50,805 bases of DNA from a virus (IMGVR_UViG_3300007775_000003:1-50805), one strand, 5' to 3'. Shown: positions 1 to 8,150, counted from the first letter of the stretch. Notes: a model not told the origin generated them from the letters alone. A program made the numbers and translations.

Positions 1-123
1 CAGGCTGACAGCTTCCTGGTCGTCAACGCCGACCTGACCATTACGGTACTGCGCCCCGACGATGTGGATCCGATTGTAGCCGAGGATGATTTTGGCAACG
101 TCATCGGCTGGCGCGTCACACAG
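1..123. repeat. Terminal direct repeat, left copy (circular genome join)
   Basis: Bases 1-123 are identical and co-oriented to 50683-50805. Joining the ends keeps the portal gene in frame (50314-50682 is exactly 123 codons and codon 124 starts at base 1). The overlap sits inside a coding gene with no other landmark, which is what a de Bruijn assembly of a circular or circularly permuted molecule gives. A genuine short terminal repeat is the alternative. Unique length would be 50,682 bp. Confidence 0.95.
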
Positions 124-1287
124 GTGCTGTCACACCCGACCGACCTGGCGCGCAAAATGACGGTGACTGATGAATACACCGCCGAGCGCCGCGTGCATCG
201 GGTGGAAATTGACGGACGGCAGACCGAAGAAACGGTATTCACCAACCTGCTGGGCCGGCTGCCGATTATCCATGTGGCCAACCAGGCCGACGAGGGCCAG
301 ACATTCGGCCACGCCGAGGCGGAGGCGCTGATCGAAGTGCTGCACAGGTACGGTGAGGTGTTTGAGGCGGCCATCGAGGGCAATAAGTTGCAGGGCCGGC
401 CCACACCGGTACTAAGCTTCGAGACCGTGGCTGACCTGGATAAATTCTGGGCGCTCTACGCCCGCACGCAGCACAACACACTGCCCGATGGCAGCACGGA
501 GACGTACCAGGCGCTATCTGTTGACCTGTCGCAACTGCTCACGGTCAGCGGGGCCGAGTTCCAGTATGCCAGCCCCGGCAACTTCGCCGGCGACACCGAG
601 GTACTTCTCGGCCTGATGTTCTACCTGATTTTGGAGCACACCGAGTTACCCGAATTTGTGTTCGGCAATGCCATCGCCAGCAGCAAGGCCAGCGCCGACG
701 CGCAAATGCCGGTTTTTGAGAAATTCATCGAAGGGCGGCGAGGCGAGGTGGCCGGCTGGCTGACCCAGATTGCCGAGATTGCGCTGGGCTATTTGTCGCT
801 GACCGAGCCAGGCGTGACCGCTGAAACGCCGGCGCTGCAATGGCAGAAGTTGACGCAGGATGGGCGGCTCACGCTCGATACGCTCACCTGGGCACTGCAA
901 GCCGGCTTGCTTGATATGCGCACGGCATTGCTGCTCGCGCCGGTCGATGTGGAGGATGTGGACGCCGTGCTGGAACAGGCACAACAGGAGAGCGCAGAGC
1001 GCCAGGCGCAGGCGGTGGAACAGGCCACGGCCATGGCGAAGGTGCAGCCGACGAAGCCGCCACCGGGCAATCAGCAACCGGCGACGCGTGAGATTATGGA
1101 GATGACGCCGGCTCCCACTGTCTACACCAACGGCCACCACGCCGACGCCGAGACGGCCGCCATCGTGGCTGCCGCGGAGCGCATCGTGGCCAACGGCGAC
1201 GCACGCCAGACCAGCGGCAGCGCAATCGAAGTGCTGGCCGGCGGACGTATCATTGACGCAGTGAGGGAGCTGCGCAAATCATTATGA
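1..1287 (+). CDS. Portal protein, C-terminal part (continues from 50314 across the join)
   Basis: Reading frame is open from base 1, so the first in-window start codon (base 64) is not the true start. Joined to 50314-50682 it gives a 551-residue protein, a normal length for a siphovirus portal. Portals form the dodecameric channel at the head vertex through which terminase pumps DNA. The call rests on position (it directly follows the large terminase and precedes protease and capsid genes) plus an acidic, helix-rich C-terminal half with an Ala/Gln-rich tail (about residues 430-480 of the joined protein). Its stop overlaps the next start by 4 nt (ATGA). Confidence 0.8.
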   Translation, partial: QADSFLVVNADLTITVLRPDDVDPIVAEDDFGNVIGWRVTQVLSHPTDLARKMTVTDEYTAERRVHRVEIDGRQTEETVFTNLLGRLPIIHVANQADEGQTFGHAEAEALIEVLHRYGEVFEAAIEGNKLQGRPTPVLSFETVADLDKFWALYARTQHNTLPDGSTETYQALSVDLSQLLTVSGAEFQYASPGNFAGDTEVLLGLMFYLILEHTELPEFVFGNAIASSKASADAQMPVFEKFIEGRRGEVAGWLTQIAEIALGYLSLTEPGVTAETPALQWQKLTQDGRLTLDTLTWALQAGLLDMRTALLLAPVDVEDVDAVLEQAQQESAERQAQAVEQATAMAKVQPTKPPPGNQQPATREIMEMTPAPTVYTNGHHADAETAAIVAAAERIVANGDARQTSGSAIEVLAGGRIIDAVRELRKSL

Positions 1288-3041
1288 CGACTGCCCACCT
1301 AGAGCCAACCCTACAGGATTTACCCGACGGCCCGGGTCCGCTGACCGAGGCCAACGACGGCCAGATCATGCAATGGCGCGCCGCTGATGGGCGTTTTGTG
1401 ATGATTGCGTTACCGCGCCCGTCAACGGTGATGATGAGCGCCGGCGGCAGCGGCAATGCTCCTGCGCCGACTGGCGCGCATGATCACGATGGTACATATG
1501 TTCTACTGGCAGACTACACCGGCAGCAATATCCTAGCCAAGCTGCTGGATGTTGACGGCGACGGTAGTGGATTGGACGCCGACACCCTCGACGGCCATGA
1601 TACGGACTATTTCGCCACAGCCGGCCACACGCACGCAGCGGGTGACGCTGATACGCTGGACGGTCTTGATTCGACGGATTTCGCCCTGGCCGGCCATAAC
1701 CATGATGCAGCCTACGCACCGCTTGTCCACGTTCACGCCGGCGAGGACATCACCAGCGGCACGGTGGCCGAGGCGCGTATCGATGCGGCCATTACTCGTG
1801 ATACAGAGGTGTTCGGCATTGTGTTGGCCGCGGATGGCACAGGCAGCGGGTTGGACGCCGATCTGCTCGACGGCGTCGAAGGCGCAGGCTACGCGCTGGC
1901 CGGCCACGATCACAGCGCCACGTACCAGCCGCTTGACGCCGAACTGGCCGCCATCGCGGGGTTGACCAGTGCCGCCGACCGCGTCCCGTATTTCACGGGG
2001 AGTGGCACCGCGGCTCTGGCAACGCTGACCACATTTGGCCGGTCGTTGATTGACGATGCTGCGGCGAGCGATGCGCGCACCACGCTTGGCTTGGTCATCG
2101 GCACGAACGTGCAGGCGCAGGATGCCGAACTTGCGGCTTTAGCGGGCCTAACCAGTGCGGCGGATCGTCTGCCCTATTTCACCGGCAGCGGCACGGCTTC
2201 GCTTGCCACATTTACGACCGCAGGGCGTAACCTGGTTGACGACGCCGATACGACAGCCCAACGCACCACGTTGGGCCTGGGCACGATTGCGACCGAGGCG
2301 GAGACAAATTATCTACTAGCCAGCGGGGCGCGGGCATTGAGTGGCGATTGGGACATAGGCAGTGGGCGCAAAATCAGCGGCGGCATTTACGCGGCGCGCA
2401 GCGCGTCGGGCTTGCGCCTGGAAGATGACGGCGGGAATTTAGGCATGTTCATTCAGGACGGCGGGCGCAATATCGGCATGGGCACAGCCAGCCCTAGCGG
2501 CGTCACCGGCGGGCAGCTCCTGCACGTCTATGGCGATGGCGTCGCGGGGGAGTTTATCGTGCAGCGCAGCGATGGCGCAACGATTAAGTTTTTGGCTGGT
2601 GCGTCAAGCGGGCGCGTGGGGATAGCGAGTAATCATCCGCTGCAAATAGACACCAATAACACGGAGCGCGTACGGATTGACGAAAATGGACTGGTGGGCA
2701 TCAACGTTACCAGCCCGCAAGGTATTCTCCACGGCCACGACGGGACAGGCGGCTCCCTGTTTGTGACCAAGACGGCAATCGCAGGGACGGCGGTAACGAT
2801 AATACCGAATGGGACGGGAGATGTGGTTCGAGGTGTTCGGTTGACAGGTGTATCGTATGCGTCCGATGGAACATTTAATAGTTTTAGTGGCGGAGCCGCC
2901 AACGGGGCGGCGTTTGTGGTCACGGTCCACGGCGGGACAGATGGTTTTACATTTACCGTTGCAGCCAATGGCGAGTTATCCGTTGCACGAACCACTGGCA
3001 GTTTGACGTACGCGATTACACTACATGCCGTTTGGCTCTAG
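1284..3041 (+). CDS. Tail fibre / receptor-binding protein with collar-type repeats
   Basis: 585 residues of low-complexity fibre sequence. Four GH-x-H or H-x-H loops (about residues 112, 136, 150 and 207), each near an SGLDADTLDG-type motif, are typical of metal-binding collar repeats of trimeric tail fibres. Two longer tandem repeats follow (about residues 218-275 and 280-337, each with AELAALAGLTSAADR and PYFTGSGTA). The C-terminal 250 residues are beta-rich and Gly/Ser-rich. The start overlaps the portal stop. A fibre gene between portal and minor head protein is an unusual place; the six following genes probably belong to the same receptor-binding module. Confidence 0.8.
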   Translation: MTTAHLEPTLQDLPDGPGPLTEANDGQIMQWRAADGRFVMIALPRPSTVMMSAGGSGNAPAPTGAHDHDGTYVLLADYTGSNILAKLLDVDGDGSGLDADTLDGHDTDYFATAGHTHAAGDADTLDGLDSTDFALAGHNHDAAYAPLVHVHAGEDITSGTVAEARIDAAITRDTEVFGIVLAADGTGSGLDADLLDGVEGAGYALAGHDHSATYQPLDAELAAIAGLTSAADRVPYFTGSGTAALATLTTFGRSLIDDAAASDARTTLGLVIGTNVQAQDAELAALAGLTSAADRLPYFTGSGTASLATFTTAGRNLVDDADTTAQRTTLGLGTIATEAETNYLLASGARALSGDWDIGSGRKISGGIYAARSASGLRLEDDGGNLGMFIQDGGRNIGMGTASPSGVTGGQLLHVYGDGVAGEFIVQRSDGATIKFLAGASSGRVGIASNHPLQIDTNNTERVRIDENGLVGINVTSPQGILHGHDGTGGSLFVTKTAIAGTAVTIIPNGTGDVVRGVRLTGVSYASDGTFNSFSGGAANGAAFVVTVHGGTDGFTFTVAANGELSVARTTGSLTYAITLHAVWL

Positions 3042-3049
3042 GAGAATCA

Positions 3050-3241
3050 ATGGCTGACGAACTAACCCGCGAAGAACTACAGGCCAAGCTCGCCGTAGCC
3101 GAGCAGGCCGAACTACAAGAGTGCCTGAAGGCACTCCAATCACTGGCCGCCGAGCGCGGCTTCGTGGTCATCGCCATCCCGCAAATTGCGGCGGATGGCC
3201 GGCTGACGGCGCAGTGGGGCGTGCGACGTGCGCAAGGGTAA
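3050..3241 (+). CDS. Small coiled-coil protein of the fibre module
   Basis: 63 residues. ATG at 3050 is preferred because GGAG lies 5 nt upstream; an upstream TTG at 3032 lies within the previous gene. The first 40 residues (LTREELQAKLAVAEQAELQE region) form a predicted amphipathic helix rich in Glu, Ala and Leu, and the end is mixed beta (VVIAIPQIAADGRLTAQWGV). Family not recognised. Lying between a fibre and two paralogous fibre-module genes, it may be a structural or chaperone subunit, which is an inference from position only. Confidence 0.6.
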   Translation: MADELTREELQAKLAVAEQAELQECLKALQSLAAERGFVVIAIPQIAADGRLTAQWGVRRAQG

Positions 3242-3503
3242 AGTGGCTGCCGCCGCGCAGTTGGGCCGGCGTCATACCGGCGAGCCGGTGGGCTATCGTG
3301 TGTTGTGCCTCGACCGCCGGCCATTTGACGGCGACGATAGCGCGCACTTTGACACGGCCAACGTGGCGGAGACGGCTGTACCAGGCTACTACATCGTGTT
3401 GGGCGGCGTAGATGTACCGCTAGCCGGCGGCTACATCGTTTGGGGAGTCGAAGATCGTGTTCTAGCCGAGGCGACTATCGCTCCGGTCATTATAGGAGAC
3501 TAA
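3228..3503 (+). CDS. Fibre-module protein, paralogue of the gene at 4233
   Basis: 91 residues from a GTG at 3228, overlapping the previous gene by 14 nt. Residues 8-85 align without large gaps to residues 9-80 of the protein at 4233: LGRRHTGEPVGYRVLCLDRR against LGRSNAGKKIGYRILNLDRS, then PGYYIVLGGV..GGYIVWG against PGHYMAVGGV..GGYIVWG. The shared unit is beta-rich with a GGYIVWG core. It looks like one strand-rich domain repeated in the fibre/tip module. Function unknown; it could be a virion attachment or trimerisation domain. Confidence 0.65.
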   Translation: MRKGKVAAAAQLGRRHTGEPVGYRVLCLDRRPFDGDDSAHFDTANVAETAVPGYYIVLGGVDVPLAGGYIVWGVEDRVLAEATIAPVIIGD

Positions 3504-3504
3504 C

Positions 3505-3948
3505 ATGGGCACTGCGGTACGAAGTATGTCATTGCCGGCACTGGACGCTAGCGCCGTGGCCGGCCTGGTCACAGACGCCATTGATTTGCTCACGGCAACC
3601 GAGCGGCCACGCGAACACGACCAGTGGATCGCACACTTGGAATTGCACCCCAATGCGGGCACGCCGGTCTGTTACGCGGGCGTGCTGTGGGACTGGCCGC
3701 CGCCGGATGTCGATCCCGATGCGACGCCGGTGCGCGGCGGTGGCGTCACGCTGCCGGATTTTGATGCGACGGCGTTTGAGACGCTCGTCATGACCGCCAT
3801 CGATGCCCTACACGATACCCGTAAGCCGGGAACGGGCACAGTTTGGGTCGCCATCGTCGATCTCACCATCGACGCATTTACGAATGATGTTACGGCAAAG
3901 GCTGTCCTGCTCTGGGACTGGCCGTTAGCGGACGCGATTACGCTTTAG
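3505..3948 (+). CDS. Fibre-module protein with an internal duplication
   Basis: 147 residues made of two tandem copies of one domain of about 65 residues. Copy 1 runs from LPALDASAVAGLVTDAIDLL to AGVLWDWP, and copy 2 from LPDFDATAFETLVMTAIDAL to AVLLWDWP. Each has a Leu-rich helix, a W-(I/V)-A-strand and a terminal LLWDWP motif. Strong ribosome site (TAGGAG) before ATG 3505. No family recognised. Duplication inside the gene together with duplicated neighbours suggests that this segment evolves by tandem duplication, as receptor-binding modules do. Confidence 0.7.
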   Translation: MGTAVRSMSLPALDASAVAGLVTDAIDLLTATERPREHDQWIAHLELHPNAGTPVCYAGVLWDWPPPDVDPDATPVRGGGVTLPDFDATAFETLVMTAIDALHDTRKPGTGTVWVAIVDLTIDAFTNDVTAKAVLLWDWPLADAITL

Positions 3949-3956
3949 GAGGCGAT

Positions 3957-4217
3957 ATGTTTCTGAATCCGATGGATCGTCATGACCGCTACTCGCACGA
4001 TGACGAGTACACCGAGTACGTAGCAGTGGACATTGGCAGCCTGCTCAATTTCGAGCAACTCACCGCACTCATCCAACAAGCCGCCGCCAAGCTGCCAGCC
4101 AGCCAGCAACTGAAAGCCGGTGAGAATTGGGGATACTACATCCAAGTGCATACCAAAGATCGCACGGCTGTGGCGAACATTGTGCGGCCGTATCCATATA
4201 AGACATGGGCATGGTGA
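3957..4217 (+). CDS. Hypothetical protein in fibre module
   Basis: 86 residues, ATG at 3957 with GGAGG 5 nt upstream. Acidic, His/Asp/Tyr-rich N-terminus (residues 1-28), then a helix (FEQLTALIQQAAAKLPAS) and an aromatic, strand-like C-terminus. No membrane segment or signal peptide. Family not recognised. It is co-directional and tightly packed with flanking fibre-module genes, so a virion or fibre-assembly role is likely but unproven. Confidence 0.55.
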   Translation: MFLNPMDRHDRYSHDDEYTEYVAVDIGSLLNFEQLTALIQQAAAKLPASQQLKAGENWGYYIQVHTKDRTAVANIVRPYPYKTWAW

Positions 4218-4232
4218 TAACTTACTAAACTT

Positions 4233-4802
4233 ATGACCCAACGTATACCCGCCGACGCCCGGCTCGGCCGCAGCAACGCCGGCAAGAAGATCGGCTATCG
4301 CATCCTGAATCTTGACCGCTCCTTGTTCGCAGGTTGGGCGGCGGCGCAAGAGACGACCATCCCCGGCCACTACATGGCCGTGGGCGGGGTGGCGGCGCGG
4401 GATGCCGGCGGGTACATCGTTTGGGGCACCGAGAACGAGGATTTTGCGCAAGCGAGTATCGAGCCGGCGCAGCCCGACCTGACGCCGGCCATGTTGGCGA
4501 GGATAGCGGCCTTACTGGATGGTCTCAGCGAACGCATCCTACACGCCGTTTCACTCATCCCCGGCAGTGTGATTGTTGAGACGGACACCGCGCAACTGGA
4601 CGCCGCGATTATGCGCCTAACCGAGATGGCCGAAGCCGCCACGGCCATGCGCCAGGCCGTGGTGATTGCCGAACACATGAGCGGCAACCTGAACCAGTAC
4701 GCGGACACAATGGCGCGAGTCCAGGAGATGGACGCAGCGCAGCGCCGGCGGCTGGTGGTGATTGACGATTTTTTAGAGCAGGTCAAGGAGATAGTGCGCT
4801 GA
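4233..4802 (+). CDS. Fibre-module protein, longer paralogue with helical tail
   Basis: 189 residues. The N-terminal 80 residues are the same domain as the gene at 3228 (LGRSNAGKKIGYRILNLDRS and GGYIVWGTENEDFAQASIEP). The C-terminal 110 residues are a long helical region rich in Ala, Met and Glu (MLARIAALLDGLSERILHAV through ARVQEMDAAQRRRLVVIDDF), a likely coiled coil. A beta domain plus helical stalk fits a fibre-tip or fibre-base protein. The stop overlaps the next ATG (TGATG). Confidence 0.65.
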   Translation: MTQRIPADARLGRSNAGKKIGYRILNLDRSLFAGWAAAQETTIPGHYMAVGGVAARDAGGYIVWGTENEDFAQASIEPAQPDLTPAMLARIAALLDGLSERILHAVSLIPGSVIVETDTAQLDAAIMRLTEMAEAATAMRQAVVIAEHMSGNLNQYADTMARVQEMDAAQRRRLVVIDDFLEQVKEIVR

Positions 4803-5077
4803 TGGCAAAGTTCAAAAAAAAGCCGGTTGTGATTGAGGCGTTTTTGTGGACGGGTGGGCCAGACCAGACCGAAGACCCCGAATGGATTGTTGATGCCATT
4901 AAAAACGGCGTTGTTTATTTTCAGGATGGCGAAAATCCGTACCTAACCATTGAAACGCTTGAGGGCAAAATGCGTGCGAATTCCGGGGAGTGGATCATTA
5001 GAGGGGTGAAGGGTGAAATTTATCCTTGCAAGTCAGACATTTTCGCGGCTACCTACGAGCAGGTAGAGGATAATTGA
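4802..5077 (+). CDS. Phage PGDYG-like small protein
   Basis: 91 residues. The opening KKKPVVIEAFLW and the C-terminal pattern GEWIIRGVKGEIYPCKSDIF.ATYE match a small conserved phage protein found in many siphoviruses and sometimes named for its PGDYG-type signature. Its role is not known. It is translationally coupled on both sides (TGATG junctions). It is usually scattered among structural or accessory genes, so its position carries little information. Confidence 0.7.
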   Translation: MAKFKKKPVVIEAFLWTGGPDQTEDPEWIVDAIKNGVVYFQDGENPYLTIETLEGKMRANSGEWIIRGVKGEIYPCKSDIFAATYEQVEDN

Positions 5078-5361
5078 TGCCAACTGAACGCTACCAACAT
5101 CAGGCATGGGTTGAATCCCAACTGCGCACGCTCGTGGACATCGGGCTTGATTTGGCCGAAGCGGAACGCTCTGTACGCTGGGTGCTGGATCACCTGCCCG
5201 CCGGCGCTGACCCGGCTACGTGGATACCGTCGCCCGGCGAACTGTGGACTGCGCCGGATAGTGACGAGGCGATAGCGGATGCGCGGCAGGCATGGATAGC
5301 CAGCCCGGCGGTGCAGGCGAGATTCAAGCGGCTTTTGGACGCAAGGGCGGAAAATGCCTGA
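5077..5361 (+). CDS. Hypothetical helical protein before minor head gene
   Basis: 94 residues from ATG 5077, which overlaps the previous stop (TGATG) with GAGG upstream; a TTG one codon earlier is less likely. Two helical parts (WVESQLRTLVDIGLDLAEAERSV and DEAIADARQAWIASPAVQAR) flank a Pro-rich centre (HLPAGADPATWIPSPGELW). Family not recognised. It overlaps the minor head gene by 8 nt, so they are probably co-translated; it may be a small head-assembly factor. Confidence 0.6.
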   Translation: MPTERYQHQAWVESQLRTLVDIGLDLAEAERSVRWVLDHLPAGADPATWIPSPGELWTAPDSDEAIADARQAWIASPAVQARFKRLLDARAENA

Positions 5362-6016
5362 CCTGTTACCCGGCTACACATTCTCGCCAAACGTCGCTCG
5401 CTACCGCAGCGCCGCTTCTGGCCGCTTCGTTGCCAGGCGCGACATCGTCAGCCAACTGGATGCGCAAGTGCGGCACGGCGAGCAGAGTCTGGCGAATCTG
5501 ACCGAAGCGCTACACGAGGGCCGGATCAGCCCTAGCGTATGGACGGAGCAGATGCGCACCGAGTTGCGGCAATTGCATAGCCAAAACAGGGCGCTAGGTG
5601 CCGGCGGATGGGACAGGATGACGCAGCGGGACTGGGGCGCTGTAGGCGGCAAGTTGCAAAGTGACTACCGCTATTTGACACATTTCGCTTTAGAAATCCA
5701 AGAGGGCAAAGTCACGCTTCCGCAGGCGCTGAACCGGGCAAACCTGTACGCCGGCAATGCCCGCACACAATTTTGGGCCGCAGAGCGCGAGCGCCGGCCA
5801 CGGCAAGCCGGTATGGTGAGTATCGAACGGCGGGTGTTGGGGGCAGCGGAGCATTGTAACGATTGTGTGGGTTATTATGATCAGGGCTGGACGATGGCCG
5901 GTCAATTGCCGGTGCCTGGCGAAGCGTCCGTATGCCGGACAAACTGCAAATGTATTTTGGCGAATCGGGATGTGCCAGCCGAGGAACTCGGGGAATGGCT
6001 AGGAAGCAAGCGTTAG
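5354..6016 (+). CDS. Minor head / head morphogenesis protein (Mu F / SPP1 gp7-like)
   Basis: 220 residues. The C-terminal part holds the diagnostic block of this family: CNDC..YYDQGW, then PVPGE.SVCRTNCKC (about residues 168-202), with paired Cys as in Mu gpF and SPP1 gp7-type proteins. The N-terminal 150 residues are helical and Arg/Gln-rich. Family members bind the portal or DNA inside the head and act in early assembly and DNA delivery. It sits between portal and protease as expected, apart from the inserted fibre module. Start ATG 5354 overlaps the preceding gene. Confidence 0.75.
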   Translation: MPDLLPGYTFSPNVARYRSAASGRFVARRDIVSQLDAQVRHGEQSLANLTEALHEGRISPSVWTEQMRTELRQLHSQNRALGAGGWDRMTQRDWGAVGGKLQSDYRYLTHFALEIQEGKVTLPQALNRANLYAGNARTQFWAAERERRPRQAGMVSIERRVLGAAEHCNDCVGYYDQGWTMAGQLPVPGEASVCRTNCKCILANRDVPAEELGEWLGSKR

Positions 6017-6025
6017 GAGATCATC

Positions 6026-6190
6026 ATGGTATCGAAGAGCATTACCGCCATTCTGGAACGCCTGGAGAAATTGCAGGCCGCATTGCAACCATTACTGGAC
6101 GCCGCGGCGCGCATGGAGCGTATCGAGGCAAAGCTTGACAAGTTGCTGACCGCGCAAGGGGCGAAGTCGGCAGCTGACAAGAAGGGGTAG
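6026..6190 (+). CDS. Small coiled-coil protein upstream of head protease
   Basis: 54 residues, ATG at 6026 with TTAGGAG upstream, stop 6188-6190. The whole product is one amphipathic helix: ITAILERLEKLQAALQPLL and ARMERIEAKLDKLL show clear heptads of Leu/Ile. The next gene starts 2 nt after the stop. No family assigned. A short coiled coil beside a protease and scaffold could be a head assembly or portal-associated factor; this is inference. Confidence 0.65.
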   Translation: MVSKSITAILERLEKLQAALQPLLDAAARMERIEAKLDKLLTAQGAKSAADKKG

Positions 6191-6192
6191 AC

Positions 6193-7284
6193 ATGGAACG
6201 AGTACAAGAGTTCAAGGGTGCATTCACCGACATCATGGCTATCACGGAACTGCGCGGCAGCTACCCCAACGTGCCGATAGCGCCGGATGTGGACTACGCA
6301 GCCCTGATTGCCGGGGACGATGAACCACAGTTTATTACGTTGCCAATTGCGAAGGTTAACTCAAAGTCGCTGAATAATCGCTATTATGACGAGGCCTTTG
6401 TAATGGAGTTAATGCGCCAAACGGTGGCCAACAAGCCAGCGGGCTTATTTGGCCACCTGAGCGAAACGGAACGTGCGACGGCCTTTAAGCCGGAAGCCGT
6501 TCACTGGGTGGGTGCCCTGAGAGAGGGTGATACCATCTGGGGGAAGGGCTATGTTTCAAAGGACGCTAGAGAGCGTATATTGAAATACAGAGCTTTGAGC
6601 AAGTCCATCGCCACGTCTATCGATGCGCAAGCCGAAGGCACCTGGGACGAGTCCCTAAAAGCGTATCGCATGAAAGCGGACACGTTGAGGCTGGGACAAA
6701 TCGACTTTGCCCCAGCCGACCGGGCCGGCATTCCTGACCTGGCCAGCGTGCCGCACTTAACAACCGAAATGACAGAAGATTCCTCGCAAGAGGAGGAGGT
6801 AATTTTGGATAAGTTACAAATTATCCGCGAGATGACCGTCGAGGATGCGCAATTGCTGCCGGCCACCGTGCGCAACGCCATCCTTGCCGAAGTCAAGCCC
6901 GCGCCGGAGGTGGCACAGGTCGCCGCCATCCGTGAGGCGCTGGGCGTTGACGACAAGGCCGATCCGGTGCAGGCCATTGCAGAGATGCGCCGCACGCAGA
7001 CGGAACAGGCGAAAGTCGCCGTCGCTACGAAGATCACCGAACTGGTGAGCGCCGGCGTCAAGCTCGAAACCATGCGCCCGCTCGTCACCGAGCTGGTCGC
7101 AGCCCGCAATCCCGCCACCGTGGCCGACGCCGAGACGGCCGTCAAGGCCGTGCTGGAAAGCGAGGCGATCAAGGGTCTGCTCGCCACCCACGTGCGCGAG
7201 ACGATGGGGCCGGCACAACGCACGACTGTGCAAGCGCAGAGTAACGGAAACAAGTATTTTGTTATCCCGAAAGTGGAGGCATAA
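6193..7284 (+). CDS. Head maturation protease fused to scaffold
   Basis: 363 residues. The N-terminal 200 carry the pattern of phage prohead serine proteases: SLNNRYY near the start (about 59-65), GLFGH (84-88, candidate catalytic His) and SKSIATS (about 136-142, candidate nucleophile Ser). From about residue 200 the protein turns acidic then helical, rich in Ala, Glu and Val (through about 335), like a delta/scaffold domain. Such proteins guide capsid assembly and are then cleaved. The position directly before cement and capsid genes agrees. Catalytic residues are assigned by pattern only. Confidence 0.75.
   Translation: MERVQEFKGAFTDIMAITELRGSYPNVPIAPDVDYAALIAGDDEPQFITLPIAKVNSKSLNNRYYDEAFVMELMRQTVANKPAGLFGHLSETERATAFKPEAVHWVGALREGDTIWGKGYVSKDARERILKYRALSKSIATSIDAQAEGTWDESLKAYRMKADTLRLGQIDFAPADRAGIPDLASVPHLTTEMTEDSSQEEEVILDKLQIIREMTVEDAQLLPATVRNAILAEVKPAPEVAQVAAIREALGVDDKADPVQAIAEMRRTQTEQAKVAVATKITELVSAGVKLETMRPLVTELVAARNPATVADAETAVKAVLESEAIKGLLATHVRETMGPAQRTTVQAQSNGNKYFVIPKVEA
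6805..7284 (+). CDS. Nested scaffold protein (internal start in the protease gene)
   Basis: Inside the protease gene, in the same frame, a very strong ribosome site AGGAGGAGG (6791-6799) stands 5 nt before a TTG codon at 6805. Starting there gives 160 residues covering exactly the helical scaffold half. A nested scaffold from an in-frame internal start is known from lambda C/Nu3 and relatives. The Glu-rich codons that create the ribosome site (GAG GAG GAG) could also be chance, so a protein-level test is needed. Confidence 0.55.
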   Translation: MDKLQIIREMTVEDAQLLPATVRNAILAEVKPAPEVAQVAAIREALGVDDKADPVQAIAEMRRTQTEQAKVAVATKITELVSAGVKLETMRPLVTELVAARNPATVADAETAVKAVLESEAIKGLLATHVRETMGPAQRTTVQAQSNGNKYFVIPKVEA

Positions 7285-7286
7285 CC

Positions 7287-7748
7287 ATGAGCAAACGACT
7301 TTTCTGGCCACTGCTGGCCATTGTTCTGACAATTGCGTTGCTGGCACCGATGTTGGCTGCGCCAATGCCGAGCGTGCAGGGTGCGCCGGTCGCAGTCGTG
7401 ACGCCAATCACGCAGTACCCGCGTCAGCCCGCGCCGAAGGTGCTGAATTTCTGGGCCAGCCCCACCGGACTGACTGAGGACACTCGTGTCTGCATTAACA
7501 TTGACGGTTACAACACCGTTGATCTGCATTACATTATCGACCAGGGGACGGTCAACACGACCACGCTCAAGCTCCAAATCAGCAACATCGATGGGGCATA
7601 CGTGGATCAGGTGACTGTACTGAGCGCAAACGCGGCGGATACTGCCGACCTGAAGCAGTACCAGTTGTTCGGACGCACCGCCTGTCTGTTTGCGGATGTC
7701 GTGAATAGCAACGCGTGGACTATCACAGCCGTTGGGCTGGCGAAATAG
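7287..7748 (+). CDS. Signal-peptide protein in the capsid gene cluster
   Basis: 153 residues. The N-terminus is a classic signal peptide: Lys-Arg at 3-4, a hydrophobic core FWPLLAIVLTIALLAPMLA, and Ala-x-Ala-like exits near residues 23-33. The mature part is beta-rich, Thr/Val/Asn-rich, with two Cys (VCINIDG and TACLFAD), resembling a small beta-sandwich. Located 2 nt after the protease/scaffold and 9 nt before the cement protein. A secreted product is unexpected among capsid genes; it might coat particles after lysis or act at the cell surface. Family not recognised. Confidence 0.7.
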   Translation: MSKRLFWPLLAIVLTIALLAPMLAAPMPSVQGAPVAVVTPITQYPRQPAPKVLNFWASPTGLTEDTRVCINIDGYNTVDLHYIIDQGTVNTTTLKLQISNIDGAYVDQVTVLSANAADTADLKQYQLFGRTACLFADVVNSNAWTITAVGLAK

Positions 7749-7757
7749 GGGGATACT

Positions 7758-8150
7758 ATGGCTACAACTGTTGCGGGCAGCAATGCCTGGTTTGAGGGAG
7801 ATGGACGTGCCGTCAACGTGGATCTGCTCTACACCGTCGCCAAAGGCAGCGTCATCTATGCGGACACTTGGCTTGGTCTGGCGGGCGAGTCTGGCGACAG
7901 CGGCGACAGTATCGCGCTGATTGCCGATGACCGCGAATATCAGTTCAAAGTGCCGGCTGGCCTGAGTGTGAGCAAGGGCGCGATTGTGTACATCACGGTC
8001 GCCACCGTCACCGGCCATTACCCCGACGACGAGGCTTACACCACGTCCGCCGGGGCCGGCCATTTGGCGTTTTTCAAGGCTACGGCTGCGAAGGATGCCA
8101 ATAATATCGTCACGGGCGTTATGATTGCGCATAACGCGCTGTTGAGCTAG
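7758..8150 (+). CDS. Capsid cement / decoration protein (DUF2190-like)
   Basis: 130 residues. Pattern VDLLYTVAKGSVIYADTWLG followed by a hydrophobic strand repeat, VSKGAIVYITVA and a C-terminal ATAAKDANNIVTGVMI fits the small beta proteins that stabilise HK97-fold capsids (DUF2190/parallel beta-roll type). It lies immediately before the major capsid gene, the usual place for a cement protein. Ribosome site GGGGG/GGATACT upstream of ATG 7758. Family assignment by pattern and position. Confidence 0.65.
   Translation: MATTVAGSNAWFEGDGRAVNVDLLYTVAKGSVIYADTWLGLAGESGDSGDSIALIADDREYQFKVPAGLSVSKGAIVYITVATVTGHYPDDEAYTTSAGAGHLAFFKATAAKDANNIVTGVMIAHNALLS

Noticed and set aside
1546-2260. Repeats as a CRISPR array or minisatellite
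   Set aside because: They are imperfect, in frame and encode fibre collar repeats.
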